Shown: one piece after another, positions 1-8,133 of the stretch
Layout of the letters: every line of letters starts with the position of its first letter
How positions within the stretch are numbered: position 1 is the first letter of the stretch
Assembly (NCBI GenBank): GCA_034002905.1
Contig: JAVEZQ010000010.1
Coordinates: 3,728-67,727 of the forward strand
Reading direction: 5' to 3'
DNA: 64,000 nucleotides
Source of the DNA: UBA8914 sp034002905
GTDB lineage: Bacteria; Pseudomonadota; Alphaproteobacteria; UBA9219
Notes under the pieces: generated by a model
Database searches by the model: none
What the model saw: only the letters and a program-made list of their open reading frames with translations
Told to the model about the DNA's origin: nothing
Translations under genes and position numbers: made by a program

Positions 1-1991
1 ATATCGTCGGCCAAAATGCCGGACAGACCATAGCTGCCAAGGAAGTTGAGCCAGTTGTACCCATCGACCTGATAAGAGCGCAGGGTTGCTTTCAGAACTT
101 TCGGAAGCGCGGTTTTTTTGATGCCTTCGAAAGAGGCAAGCTTTTCGACAAGCTTGCGGAGCTGGCTTTCGCCGACCCAGCGTTTGCGCGTGATTGCCTC
201 AAGCTTAAGGAAGGCCGCCGTTAAATCCATCGAGACTTTGAGCTTGCCTTCGTCGTCCAGAGGCTTTTCGTCATACAGCTCGACAAGCGTTTTCAGAATC
301 GAGCGAATGCGATCAGCGGGAAGGGCGATGCGACGCCCGTCAGGCAACGGTGCAAAACATTTGCCGGACTGGGTCAGGTTTTCGATATCCTCGCCGGATT
401 TGATCTCCTTGAGCATCGAGACAAGGATGGGCAAAAGCTCGATCCGCTGGCCTTCGACAGTGATGCCGAGATCCATGGCAAACCACCACTCACCCTTTTG
501 GGTAAAGGAGGCCTCAATATCCTGCGTATCGGGATCGATGATCTGTTGATCCTGTCGTGTATGATCGACAATCTCGACACCCGTCTCTTTAAGCGTGCCC
601 TTGCCAAGATAATGGAAATCAAGCCAGAACCACGGAGAAGGATTGAGTGAAGCAGGCACCAGCAATTGCTCGGTAGCGGTATCGCGCTCGCTATCCTGCA
701 ACGGAAAGAGCCTCAGGCCGTTTTCTTCGATGGTTTTAAGATAGTGTTGCTCCGCCTTCGGATTGCGCGGATAAAGTGACAGCTCGTCACCGCTAGCCAC
801 GCCATAATGCGGCTCGGTATTATCGGGTGCAATCGCAGTGCCTTCGTACAGGAACGACAGCCGCGCATAGCTTTCGCCATGCTGGCCCTTGGGCAAGATT
901 TCGATGCGAGCGCGTGGCGCTGTCTTCTTGGTTGCTCCTTTTTTGATAATATAGGGGTGTGGGACAGGGCTGTGCTGCGTTGCCATCTTTTGTCGCAAGG
1001 GTTCGATTTCATTTTCTTGGACAATGGGCGCTTTTAAAAAGGCGCTGACTGTTCGACGATCTTCCTCGCACAGAAGAGGGCCAGCCTCAAGAGTCAGGGG
1101 ATTGAGATACCACGGGCTTCCCGAGGTCAGAATCTGAAGGCCGGAAAGAGAAGGAATGATCGCTGGTTTCTGTCGCGTACCGCCGGATGTTATCCAGTTT
1201 AACTGAGCGTGGACGGGTGAGCCAAGCGTGAGCGGTTGCACCGCAAGCGCTTCGTCGTTGTGAAGAAAGGCACGGCCTGTTCGGATGATTCGTGCGAGGA
1301 AAAGGTCGATCAGCTCCGGATCAACGGGAAGTTCCCAATAGGCTTGATTGTCCTTTGCGCTTAGCGCATCGAACGACAGGATCATGAGCGCGTCGTGATC
1401 ACGTGAGGTGAGGATTTTATCCTGATTGTTGAGGGAGTCGAGTTGCGCGGCCGTGAGCGTGCGATAGCGGCTCCATGAGCCGTCGCGCAAGCGATGCTGG
1501 ATTGCAGGAACAATTTTGGCTCCCGCCGAGCTTTGTGGATCGATAACTAGTAAATAGATGATGCGGTCGGAAAGGGCTTCGGTTTTGTCCCCGTCGGTGC
1601 TGCCCAAGGACTGCAGCCATTGTGTGAGCGGCCACGACAGGGTTTCTTTCTTTTGTCCCTTGTTCTTGGCTTTGACGATTGGCGATTTGATGCGTTCATG
1701 CTTTCGCATTTGCTGCGCGATGGCTTCGTATAAAGCGGCGGCGCCGTGTTTGCACATATAGCCCATGGGGCAGCTGCAATAGCTTTCAATTTTGGTGAGG
1801 CCGTGCTTTTTGAGGATCTCGATATCAACAGTATAAGGCGTGCGGGCGCTGCCTTGGACAAGGGCTTTAACTCGCAAGGACTTCTCGTCGATATCAACGG
1901 ATTTGACGTGCCCGTTTATATGATAGATACGACCGGCTTCGCTATCGCGCGCCTCAAAGTTTTTGACGATATCAAGTGTATTAATGATCAC
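1..1991 (-). CDS. SWIM zinc-finger SNF2-family helicase, C-terminal part outside window
   Basis: The reading frame is open from a GTG at 1991 down to the window edge, so about 663 codons are visible and the C-terminus is missing. Residues 72-82 form a SWIM zinc finger (C72, C74, C80, H82 in CSCPMGYMCKH). The last visible residues read LRSYQVDGYNWLNFLGSYGL followed by SGILADD, the classic entry to the SNF2 ATPase core just before the Walker A motif. The family couples ATP hydrolysis to translocation on DNA, probably displacing bound protein or RNA polymerase; the exact target is unknown. The GTG start is preceded by AAAAAGG at 9 bases, and an in-frame stop lies upstream. Identity as a SWIM-SNF2 protein is firm; the start is probable. 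Confidence 0.85.
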   Translation of the reverse strand, partial: MIINTLDIVKNFEARDSEAGRIYHINGHVKSVDIDEKSLRVKALVQGSARTPYTVDIEILKKHGLTKIESYCSCPMGYMCKHGAAALYEAIAQQMRKHERIKSPIVKAKNKGQKKETLSWPLTQWLQSLGSTDGDKTEALSDRIIYLLVIDPQSSAGAKIVPAIQHRLRDGSWSRYRTLTAAQLDSLNNQDKILTSRDHDALMILSFDALSAKDNQAYWELPVDPELIDLFLARIIRTGRAFLHNDEALAVQPLTLGSPVHAQLNWITSGGTRQKPAIIPSLSGLQILTSGSPWYLNPLTLEAGPLLCEEDRRTVSAFLKAPIVQENEIEPLRQKMATQHSPVPHPYIIKKGATKKTAPRARIEILPKGQHGESYARLSFLYEGTAIAPDNTEPHYGVASGDELSLYPRNPKAEQHYLKTIEENGLRLFPLQDSERDTATEQLLVPASLNPSPWFWLDFHYLGKGTLKETGVEIVDHTRQDQQIIDPDTQDIEASFTQKGEWWFAMDLGITVEGQRIELLPILVSMLKEIKSGEDIENLTQSGKCFAPLPDGRRIALPADRIRSILKTLVELYDEKPLDDEGKLKVSMDLTAAFLKLEAITRKRWVGESQLRKLVEKLASFEGIKKTALPKVLKATLRSYQVDGYNWLNFLGSYGLSGILADD

Positions 1992-2025
1992 TCTTTTGGG
2001 CCTTTTTATTATATCGAAAAGATCA

Positions 2026-2053
2026 ACGGCGCAGGATACAAATCCTGCGCCGT
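2026..2053 (-). terminator. Hairpin downstream of trpS
   Basis: A perfect 12-bp inverted repeat (ACGGCGCAGGAT, 4-base loop, complement) lies 36 bases after the trpS stop. On the minus strand it is followed by a short, impure T-tract (TTGATCTTTT). It probably ends trpS transcription before the helicase gene starts at 1991. Confidence 0.6.
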
Positions 2054-2088
2054 GATTTCAAGCTTTGCATTGCGGGTTTATGCTTAAT

Positions 2089-3084
2089 TTAACTCTTCCA
2101 GAAACCGACAAGGTCTTTGATCTCCTGTAGATGAGGCTGGGTCAGGGCATTGGCCTTTTCCGCGCCTTTCTTGAGGATGTTGTCGATTTCGGTCGGATCG
2201 GCCATCAATTCACGCATACGTGTGGTGATTGGCACCAGCTTTTCGATGGTGACATCCGCCAGATCCTTCTTAAAGGTCGAAAACTGCGCTCCAGCATAGT
2301 CCTTAAGCACATCCTGTGACGATTTGTCGGTCAGACTGGCGTAAATGGAGACAAGGTTTTCAGCCTCGGGCCTTTCTGCTAGTTCCTTCACCGTTTCGGG
2401 CAGCGGAAGCGGGTCGGTTTTAGCCTTGCGGATCTTTTGTATGATTGTGTCGGCATCGTCGGTCATATTGATGCGTGAATAATCGGATTCATCCGATTTG
2501 CTCATCTTTTTACTTCCATCACGCAGCGACATGACACGTGTTCCTTCGCCCATAATCAGAGGCTCAGGAATGGGGAAATATTCCCCGAACGTACCATTAA
2601 AGGCGATCGCAATATCACGCGTTAATTCAAGATGCTGTTTCTGGTCTTCACCAACAGGAACATGTGTGGCTTTGTAAACCAGAATATCGGCGGCCATCAA
2701 AACAGGATAGCTGTAGAGCCCCAGCAATTGGCGGTCGCGGTTCTTGCCTGCCTTTTCCTTGAATTGCGTCATACGGTTCAGCCAACCGAGCGGCACGCGT
2801 GTCCCTAAGATCCAGCTGAGTTCAGTGTGCGCTTGTATGGCGCTTTGGACAAACAAAGCGCTTTTGCTGACATCGATTCCTGAAGCCATGTAAGCGCATG
2901 CGACTTCACGTGTCGCCTTGTTCAGTGCAGCTGGGTCCTGTGGGATCGTGATCGCGTGAAGATCGACAACGCAGTAATAGCATTCATAGCTATCCTGAAG
3001 CTTGACCCAGTTCTTGAGCGCGCCGAGATAGTTGCCAAGGTGAAGATTGCCGGTCGGCTGCATGCCGGAAAAGATGCGATTCAT
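2089..3084 (-). CDS. trpS: Tryptophanyl-tRNA synthetase
   Basis: Class I aminoacyl-tRNA synthetase that charges tRNA-Trp in the cytoplasm. The 331-residue length is normal for bacterial TrpRS. The start reads MNRIFSGMQPTG and is followed by the HIGH-type motif TGNLHLGNY (residues 11-19); the KMSKS loop appears as KKMSKSDES near residue 195. The ATG at 3084 has an AGGAGA ribosome site. It lies 119 bases downstream of murJ on the same strand, and the gap holds a short frame with two Trp codons (see 3137-3193) that could be a leader. A strong hairpin follows the gene. Confidence 0.97.
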   Translation of the reverse strand: MNRIFSGMQPTGNLHLGNYLGALKNWVKLQDSYECYYCVVDLHAITIPQDPAALNKATREVACAYMASGIDVSKSALFVQSAIQAHTELSWILGTRVPLGWLNRMTQFKEKAGKNRDRQLLGLYSYPVLMAADILVYKATHVPVGEDQKQHLELTRDIAIAFNGTFGEYFPIPEPLIMGEGTRVMSLRDGSKKMSKSDESDYSRINMTDDADTIIQKIRKAKTDPLPLPETVKELAERPEAENLVSIYASLTDKSSQDVLKDYAGAQFSTFKKDLADVTIEKLVPITTRMRELMADPTEIDNILKKGAEKANALTQPHLQEIKDLVGFWKS

Positions 3085-3136
3085 GAGGAAGTCTCCTGTA
3101 ACGAAAATAAAATGAGGCTAGAGGCAATAGATGGGA

Positions 3137-3193
3137 CTAGCGCCATCGCCCTTCGTTACTGGAAATCCATACACGTAAATCTGTATCGCACAT
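3137..3193 (-). CDS. Possible Trp-codon leader peptide of trpS
   Basis: An 18-codon frame (MCDTDLRVWISSNEGRWR) sits between murJ and trpS, with AGG 9 bases before its ATG. It has Trp codons at positions 9 and 17, the second directly before the last sense codon. A weak stem (3115-3121 with 3137-3144) follows and then a T-rich stretch on the minus strand (CTCATTTTATTTTC) before the trpS ribosome site. This resembles an intercistronic attenuator, but the two Trp codons are not adjacent and the stem is short, so chance is quite possible. Listed mainly because tyrS in this window has a stronger leader of the same kind. Confidence 0.3.
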   Translation of the reverse strand: MCDTDLRVWISSNEGRWR

Positions 3194-3203
3194 TTGTGTC
3201 GGC

Positions 3204-4760
3204 CTAATGTTGTCTATTGCGCCGCAAGGGCGTCAGAAGCTCGCTCAATCGCGCCGCTCCGCTGACATGTAATAGCACAGCATAACCCAAGGTGGAAAGG
3301 GAAATTATAAGTACAAGACCGCCTGCTTTGCTGAAAAACGTCGCATTTTCGAATAAAAAGCCCGTTCCTTGCTGCAAAAAGTAGGTAAGGGCACCCATGC
3401 CCACGGCACTGATCAGGAGACGCGGGATACGACGGCGCAGGGTATCATCAACCATTTGCTCCCCCCTTTTGCGCAGCTGGCGTTGGAGCAGGATCACGTT
3501 CAACCATGTCGCCAAACTGGTTGCGAGCGCCATGCCAACATGTTGTAGCCAGCCAAGCATGAGTACTGCAAGGATGACATTCGCAGCCATGCAAATTAGT
3601 GCGATCTTGACGGGTGTTTTTGTGTTCTGGCGCGAGAAAAAGCGAGCGGCGAAAACCTTTGCCAACAAAAATGCGGGGACACACAGGGAATAGGCTGCAA
3701 GCGCACGCGCTGTCTGCACCGTATCGGTATGTGTGAATTCGCCATGTTCAAACAATGTTTGAATGATGGGCTCCGCAGCAAAGCAAAGACCAACCGTTGC
3801 GGGCAACCCAAGGATCAGACAAAACTCGATGGCCCGACTTGTGGTATGCTTGACCGCACTTTTGTTGCCATTTGTTTCATGCTTGGACAAGATCGGAAGA
3901 AGCGTTGTCGCAACGGCGATCCCGATAATACCGAGCGGAAGCTGGTTCAGCCTGTCGGCATAGTAGAGGTAGGAGACAGCGCCCGTAGGAAGGAGCGAGG
4001 CAAGAATGGTCGCAACCAACAGATTGATCTGTGTCGCGCCTGCGCCGACAGCACCGGGTCCAATATTTTTGAAAAGCTGGCGACAAGCCTCACTGAAATG
4101 CGGACGGATGAGTGGGATCATGGTGCGGGCTCGCCAACAGCTGATCAGGAGCCAGCCCGCTTGGATACCGCCTGAAACTAAGAGCCCCCAAGACAGGCTC
4201 TCGCCGATTGGCCACTTGAAAATGTTGGCAAGAAACAAGGCCGTGATCATTACGATATTGAGCATAACGGGCGCCAGCGCACCAGGGCCAAACCGTCCAT
4301 GCGCGTTCAGAATGCCGCTTTGTAAAGCCGTGATCGAGATGAGAAGGAGATAGGGGAAAGTAATGGTGCTGTAGTGAACGGCAAGGTCGAACTTGATGGG
4401 TTCGTCATGAAAGCCGGGCGCCGTTAGCCGTATCACCCAGGGCATCGCGAGCATAATCAGGATGGTAAAGGGGGCAAGGATCGACACAAGGATGGCTAAG
4501 GCCTCTCCGGCAAAACGTTGCGCGACTTCATCGCCATGGCGTTCTTTTTCCGCCGTATAGAGGGGGACAAAGGCCGCCGAGAAGGCGCCTTCGGCAAAAA
4601 GGCTACGAAAGAGGTTGGGTAGGCGTTGCGCCACAAAGAAAGCATCGGCTTCGACCCCTGCTCCCAGAAAAGTTGCGGTGAGCGTGTCGCGCACAAAGCC
4701 AGCGATACGGCTAATCATTGTAAAGCCGCTGACGGTGAAAAGGGCGCGTGCGAAGCTCAT
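3204..4760 (-). CDS. murJ: Lipid II flippase MurJ
   Basis: Multi-pass inner-membrane protein of the MVF/MurJ family that flips lipid-linked peptidoglycan precursor to the periplasm. From the ATG at 4760 it has 518 residues with about 14 hydrophobic segments, and begins MSFARALFTVSGFTMISRI with the family hallmark SRIAGFVRDTLTA. The reading frame is open further upstream to 4874, but that part overlaps the prepilin peptidase gene and is not MurJ-like, so the start just after the upstream stop (4765) is preferred. It is the second gene of a leftward run: prepilin peptidase, murJ, trpS. Confidence 0.93.
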   Translation of the reverse strand: MSFARALFTVSGFTMISRIAGFVRDTLTATFLGAGVEADAFFVAQRLPNLFRSLFAEGAFSAAFVPLYTAEKERHGDEVAQRFAGEALAILVSILAPFTILIMLAMPWVIRLTAPGFHDEPIKFDLAVHYSTITFPYLLLISITALQSGILNAHGRFGPGALAPVMLNIVMITALFLANIFKWPIGESLSWGLLVSGGIQAGWLLISCWRARTMIPLIRPHFSEACRQLFKNIGPGAVGAGATQINLLVATILASLLPTGAVSYLYYADRLNQLPLGIIGIAVATTLLPILSKHETNGNKSAVKHTTSRAIEFCLILGLPATVGLCFAAEPIIQTLFEHGEFTHTDTVQTARALAAYSLCVPAFLLAKVFAARFFSRQNTKTPVKIALICMAANVILAVLMLGWLQHVGMALATSLATWLNVILLQRQLRKRGEQMVDDTLRRRIPRLLISAVGMGALTYFLQQGTGFLFENATFFSKAGGLVLIISLSTLGYAVLLHVSGAARLSELLTPLRRNRQH

Positions 4761-4764
4761 GAGT

Positions 4765-5541
4765 CTATGGTGTCGCGTAGACGTAAAGTTGATAATACAG
4801 GCATCCCGACAGCGCGAGACATAGCGCAGGGGCGAAAGGGAACTCTTTGGTCTTTGTGATCTGTTTCCACGCAAGGCCCATCATCGCGCCGATAACACCA
4901 GCGGCTATCAGAAACCAAGGGATGATCATCACGGGAACCCACAGACCTGCCGCTGCAAAGAACTTGACATCGCCCAGACCAAGCATTTCTTTTTTTCTGA
5001 GCTTGCTATAGCCGATCGCCAGCAAGAGGCCCATCGCCAAAAGACCTGCCGATCCAATAAGGCTCATGAAGACGTCCGCTTGCCCTAACAGAAGCGCTGC
5101 GATGCCTGTCACGGCCAAAAACAGGTTGAGCCCGTCCGGAATTATGCCAAAGGAAAGGTCAATCACCGCGATAGCGGGCAAAAGGCCGAGCGCCATGCAA
5201 ACCGGAATCATCAGCGGCGACCATCCCGCAAGGATAACAGCAATGATACCCATGACAAACGCGAGTAATTCAACGGCGGGAATTACCCATAGCCCTTTTT
5301 TCTTTCCACATGGGCAGGCGAGCGACAGGGGGTTGGGGCGAAAGAGCCAGCCAAAGAGAGGGAAATATTCGTGGAGCAGAAGGGGGCGCAGGCAAAAAAG
5401 GCAGTGTGGCTTGCGGCTTTCCCCTGGCAGCCTGTCGGCTGAACGAAATCCGAAATGGGCTGATAGTGATGCGGTAACAAGGCTGATGAGGCCGCCCATT
5501 ACAATATTGAAGATTAATGCCAGCGTATTGTTATCGTCCAT
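4765..5541 (-). CDS. Prepilin peptidase, A24 family
   Basis: Membrane aspartyl protease that cuts leader peptides of type IV pilin-like proteins. The 258 residues hold an N-terminal zinc-binding region with C47/C50 (CLFC) and C76/C78 (CPC), then the catalytic aspartates D128 (in IDLSFGIIPDG) and D191 (in GLGDVKFFAAAG), with about seven membrane segments. The cysteine spacing marks a PilD-like bifunctional form with a cytoplasmic N-methylation domain, though this domain looks shorter than usual. No pilin, pilus ATPase or type II secretion genes are in the window. The ATG at 5541 has AGGAT upstream. Its stop is 5 bases from the murJ start, so the two are probably cotranscribed. Confidence 0.88.
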   Translation of the reverse strand: MDDNNTLALIFNIVMGGLISLVTASLSAHFGFRSADRLPGESRKPHCLFCLRPLLLHEYFPLFGWLFRPNPLSLACPCGKKKGLWVIPAVELLAFVMGIIAVILAGWSPLMIPVCMALGLLPAIAVIDLSFGIIPDGLNLFLAVTGIAALLLGQADVFMSLIGSAGLLAMGLLLAIGYSKLRKKEMLGLGDVKFFAAAGLWVPVMIIPWFLIAAGVIGAMMGLAWKQITKTKEFPFAPALCLALSGCLYYQLYVYATP

Positions 5542-5787
5542 AAGGGTTATCCTGCTTTTTATGCCCTAACTGCGGCATATGCCGCTTTTCGCTATATACC
5601 GCCCTTGTGTCCTAGCCCTAAACCTTTTTTAGTCGGGGCCAATCCTTTTTTACGGTTTATCTGGGGGGCTTTCCATAAAGATTTGATTAATATGTGTATC
5701 TCATAGTGCATCAAGAGGCTCGTTTTGGTACATAAAGACGGGTATATTCGTTTTGTGTTTGACCATCCCCCAACTGTCGGAGAGGCT

Positions 5788-6915
5788 ATGAAACAGGAAT
5801 ATCGTGGCAAGAATGTGGTTATCTCGTTGATGACTATTGTTTTTCTTTCTGGGGCCTCAGGAGCGGCTTTCGCTGTCGAGGACAAGATATCGGAAACAAA
5901 ACCGGCCCCGTCCACAACGGTAGCGAAGCCCACTCCTCCCACGCCTGCGGTCACGCCAAAACCAGCTGCGGTCACGCCAAAGCCAAAAGCGACCTCATCA
6001 AAACCTGCTACTGCGACTCTTGTAAAGGCTGCCGTGGTCAAGACTGAAACATCGAAAAAAGCAAAAGCCCCTGAAGCAAAACCTGCCGTTGTTGTTCCGG
6101 TGGCTGTTGGCGCGGCGGCAGCTGTCGCCACGAAGGCTGCTGTTATGGCTAAAACAGAAACGCCAAAAGATCAGACCAAACCTGAACCGGAAAACAAAGA
6201 GCCAACTGCGGCACTCAAGGAAGAAAAAGTCCAAGCTCAGCCTGAACAGGCAGCGCCTTCTGCTCCTGACGCTGTCAAATTGACGCAAGACACCAACGGT
6301 GTGAAAGCATCTGTGCTCAAGGTTTTGAAGGATCATGAGGAGCTATCCACTTTTGCCGAGTTTGTTTCGGATGCAGGGTTAGAGTCCGAGTTTGCGAAGG
6401 CTGGGGCTGATCTAACCGTTTTTGCCCCCACGAATAAAGCGATGAAGTCTATTCCTTCTGCGGTTCGCGAAAAGATAGACGACGACAAAAAGAATCTCGT
6501 CCATTTCGTAAAGTATCATTGTGTTGCGGGAGCCATCCCGTCTGGAACCATGATCCGGCGTCAGGCTTCTGTCGCGACGATGGCTGGGGAAAGCATTGGG
6601 TTCAAAGGTAACGGAGAATCAATCGCTATTGAAAATGGCCATATCGTCCGGGCTGATTTGAAAGGGACAAATGGTGTTGTTCATGTCATCGACACGCCGA
6701 TGGTTCCCGCCAGCTATATGCAAAAAGAAGCGCCTGCGGAACGGCAGCCCATGTCAATGCGCAGAATGGGTGATGAACGTCTGGAAGCAAAAGAAAAAGT
6801 GACCGCGCCACAGGTCGTTAAGCCCGAAGGACCCAAGGCTCCCGAGGCACCCAAGAGTCCCATGGAGAAACAGCCTGAGCAGAAGGGGCTGCTCAAGAAG
6901 CTCTTCGGTTTTTAG
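5788..6915 (+). CDS. Secreted fasciclin (FAS1) domain protein with Ala/Pro/Lys-rich linker
   Basis: A 375-residue exported protein. A signal peptide ends near residue 29 (GAAFA). Residues 30 to about 170 are low-complexity, rich in Ala, Pro, Lys and Thr, with a hydrophobic Ala/Val stretch near 100-118. Residues about 172-310 form a FAS1 domain (SVLKVLKDH, LTVFAPTNKAMKSIP, VVHVIDTPMVP). The C-terminal tail is again Pro/Lys-rich and ends in KGLLKKLFGF, an amphipathic end. FAS1 domains mediate adhesion; a role in the cell surface or matrix is inference. The ATG at 5788 has GGAGAG at good spacing; 21 further codons upstream are open but lack a ribosome site. A long antisense frame (5592-6131) is a shadow of the Ala-rich part. 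Confidence 0.8.
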   Translation: MKQEYRGKNVVISLMTIVFLSGASGAAFAVEDKISETKPAPSTTVAKPTPPTPAVTPKPAAVTPKPKATSSKPATATLVKAAVVKTETSKKAKAPEAKPAVVVPVAVGAAAAVATKAAVMAKTETPKDQTKPEPENKEPTAALKEEKVQAQPEQAAPSAPDAVKLTQDTNGVKASVLKVLKDHEELSTFAEFVSDAGLESEFAKAGADLTVFAPTNKAMKSIPSAVREKIDDDKKNLVHFVKYHCVAGAIPSGTMIRRQASVATMAGESIGFKGNGESIAIENGHIVRADLKGTNGVVHVIDTPMVPASYMQKEAPAERQPMSMRRMGDERLEAKEKVTAPQVVKPEGPKAPEAPKSPMEKQPEQKGLLKKLFGF

Positions 6916-6940
6916 CTTCTCTTGGCAGAAGGAGGGGCGT

Positions 6941-7126
6941 TTACCTTCCCCTTCTTTCCTTTTCTTTCTGTAAAAGAAATTCCAGTTTTCTGGCGGCTGT
7001 GCGCTGAAGTTCCTGCTGACTCAGATGCGCGGGGCCTTGAATGACTGCCTCAATCCCGGTTACGGGATCGACGGCAGTGACTCGGACGATCGATCCGATT
7101 CGTTTGAGTTCAAACAGGACTTCCAT
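6941..7126 (-). CDS. Small conserved alphaproteobacterial protein, DUF6898-like
   Basis: A 61-residue soluble protein beginning MEVLFELKRIGSIVRVTAVD and continuing PVTGIEAVIQGP. This pattern, a short beta-rich start with AVDPVTG followed by a helical Leu/Gln/Lys tail, matches from memory a small uncharacterised family found in alphaproteobacteria (DUF6898). Function unknown. It converges with the FAS1 gene (26-base gap) and has no clear ribosome site. Confidence 0.6.
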   Translation of the reverse strand: MEVLFELKRIGSIVRVTAVDPVTGIEAVIQGPAHLSQQELQRTAARKLEFLLQKEKERRGR

Positions 7127-7224
7127 GGCGAAATCGTAAAAAAGTGGAAAAGGATATTGATAAGATATAGGTTTAGAGTATGAAAAGGAATCAAATTCGT
7201 TTCGGGTAGGAAGGGAGTAGTCCT

Positions 7225-8013
7225 ATGGCAAACAACGAGATTTTAACAGAGCGACGTGGTCAAACGCTCATTTTGACCTTTAACCGACCTGATCACGCGA
7301 ACGCCATGACCATGGATATGGCGAGTCAGCTTTTCATGCATTTGAAGAACGCGACAACGGATCGTTCTGTGCGCGCGATCCTGCTTCGTGGCGCTGGCGG
7401 CAATTTTATGAATGGCCTTGATATGCGTTATTACAGCACGGATCTGAGCACAGCGTTGGATAAAGCAAACCAGCTGATCTTGCCCTATCACTCTGCAATC
7501 CGTGAAATACAGACGATGGACAAACCTGTCATCGCGGCAGTTGAGGGATTTGTCACTGGGACAGGCTTTAGCCTTATGCTCGCAGCGGACTTTGTCGTGT
7601 CATCGCAAAGTGCACGGTTCAATACGCTCTTTGCCAAATATGGGCTGACGCCGGATGGCGGGTGTTCCTATTTTTTGACGCGCAAGGTTGGTATGTCGCG
7701 TGCCGTCGAGATTTTGATGTTGTGTGAGGATGTTTCTGCCGAACGGGCCAAAGGACTGCGCTTGGTTAATAGGATTGTCGATGATGAGCGCCTTCAGGAT
7801 GAGGCGCTCGCCTATCTCGACAGAATGGCAGAAGGGCCAACAAAGGCTTATGGGGCGATCAAAAAGCTGGTGGCCAACGCGTTCGACAAAAATCTGAATG
7901 ATCAGTTGGGCTTGGAGCATACCTATTTTGGGGCCAGTTCCCGCAGCTTTGACTTCCGCGAGGCCGTCAAGGCGCATGTCGCGGGGCGTGAACCTAAATT
8001 TACAGGGACATAA
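7225..8013 (+). CDS. Enoyl-CoA hydratase/isomerase family protein
   Basis: A 262-residue crotonase-fold protein. The N-terminal part has LTFNRPDHANAM, the oxyanion-hole region ILLRGAGGNFMNGLDMRYY and the second glycine-rich element KPVIAAVEGFVTGTGFSLML, then the C-terminal LVNRIVDDERL motif. The family acts on CoA thioesters (hydration, isomerisation or related reactions). The usual catalytic Glu positions are not obvious (the loop reads LTPDGGCSY), so the precise reaction cannot be given. A good ribosome site (GGGAGT) precedes the ATG. It stands alone between a convergent small gene and the ferredoxin reductase. Confidence 0.85.
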   Translation: MANNEILTERRGQTLILTFNRPDHANAMTMDMASQLFMHLKNATTDRSVRAILLRGAGGNFMNGLDMRYYSTDLSTALDKANQLILPYHSAIREIQTMDKPVIAAVEGFVTGTGFSLMLAADFVVSSQSARFNTLFAKYGLTPDGGCSYFLTRKVGMSRAVEILMLCEDVSAERAKGLRLVNRIVDDERLQDEALAYLDRMAEGPTKAYGAIKKLVANAFDKNLNDQLGLEHTYFGASSRSFDFREAVKAHVAGREPKFTGT

Positions 8014-8133
8014 AAGGGCCCAAACCACGATCATATCCTACATGTGATAAGGCTTGAATGCTGAGCTGAGCTGGTCTATTTTTCCACAAGTTCCCGTAAG
8101 GGTATTGAGTTTTCTTGTTTTTTGATAGGTTAG

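Noticed and set aside
5592..6131. 179-codon Ala/Gly/Val/Phe-rich minus-strand frame
   Set aside because: Mirror of the Ala/Pro/Lys-rich linker of the FAS1 protein on the plus strand, which has signal peptide and domain support.
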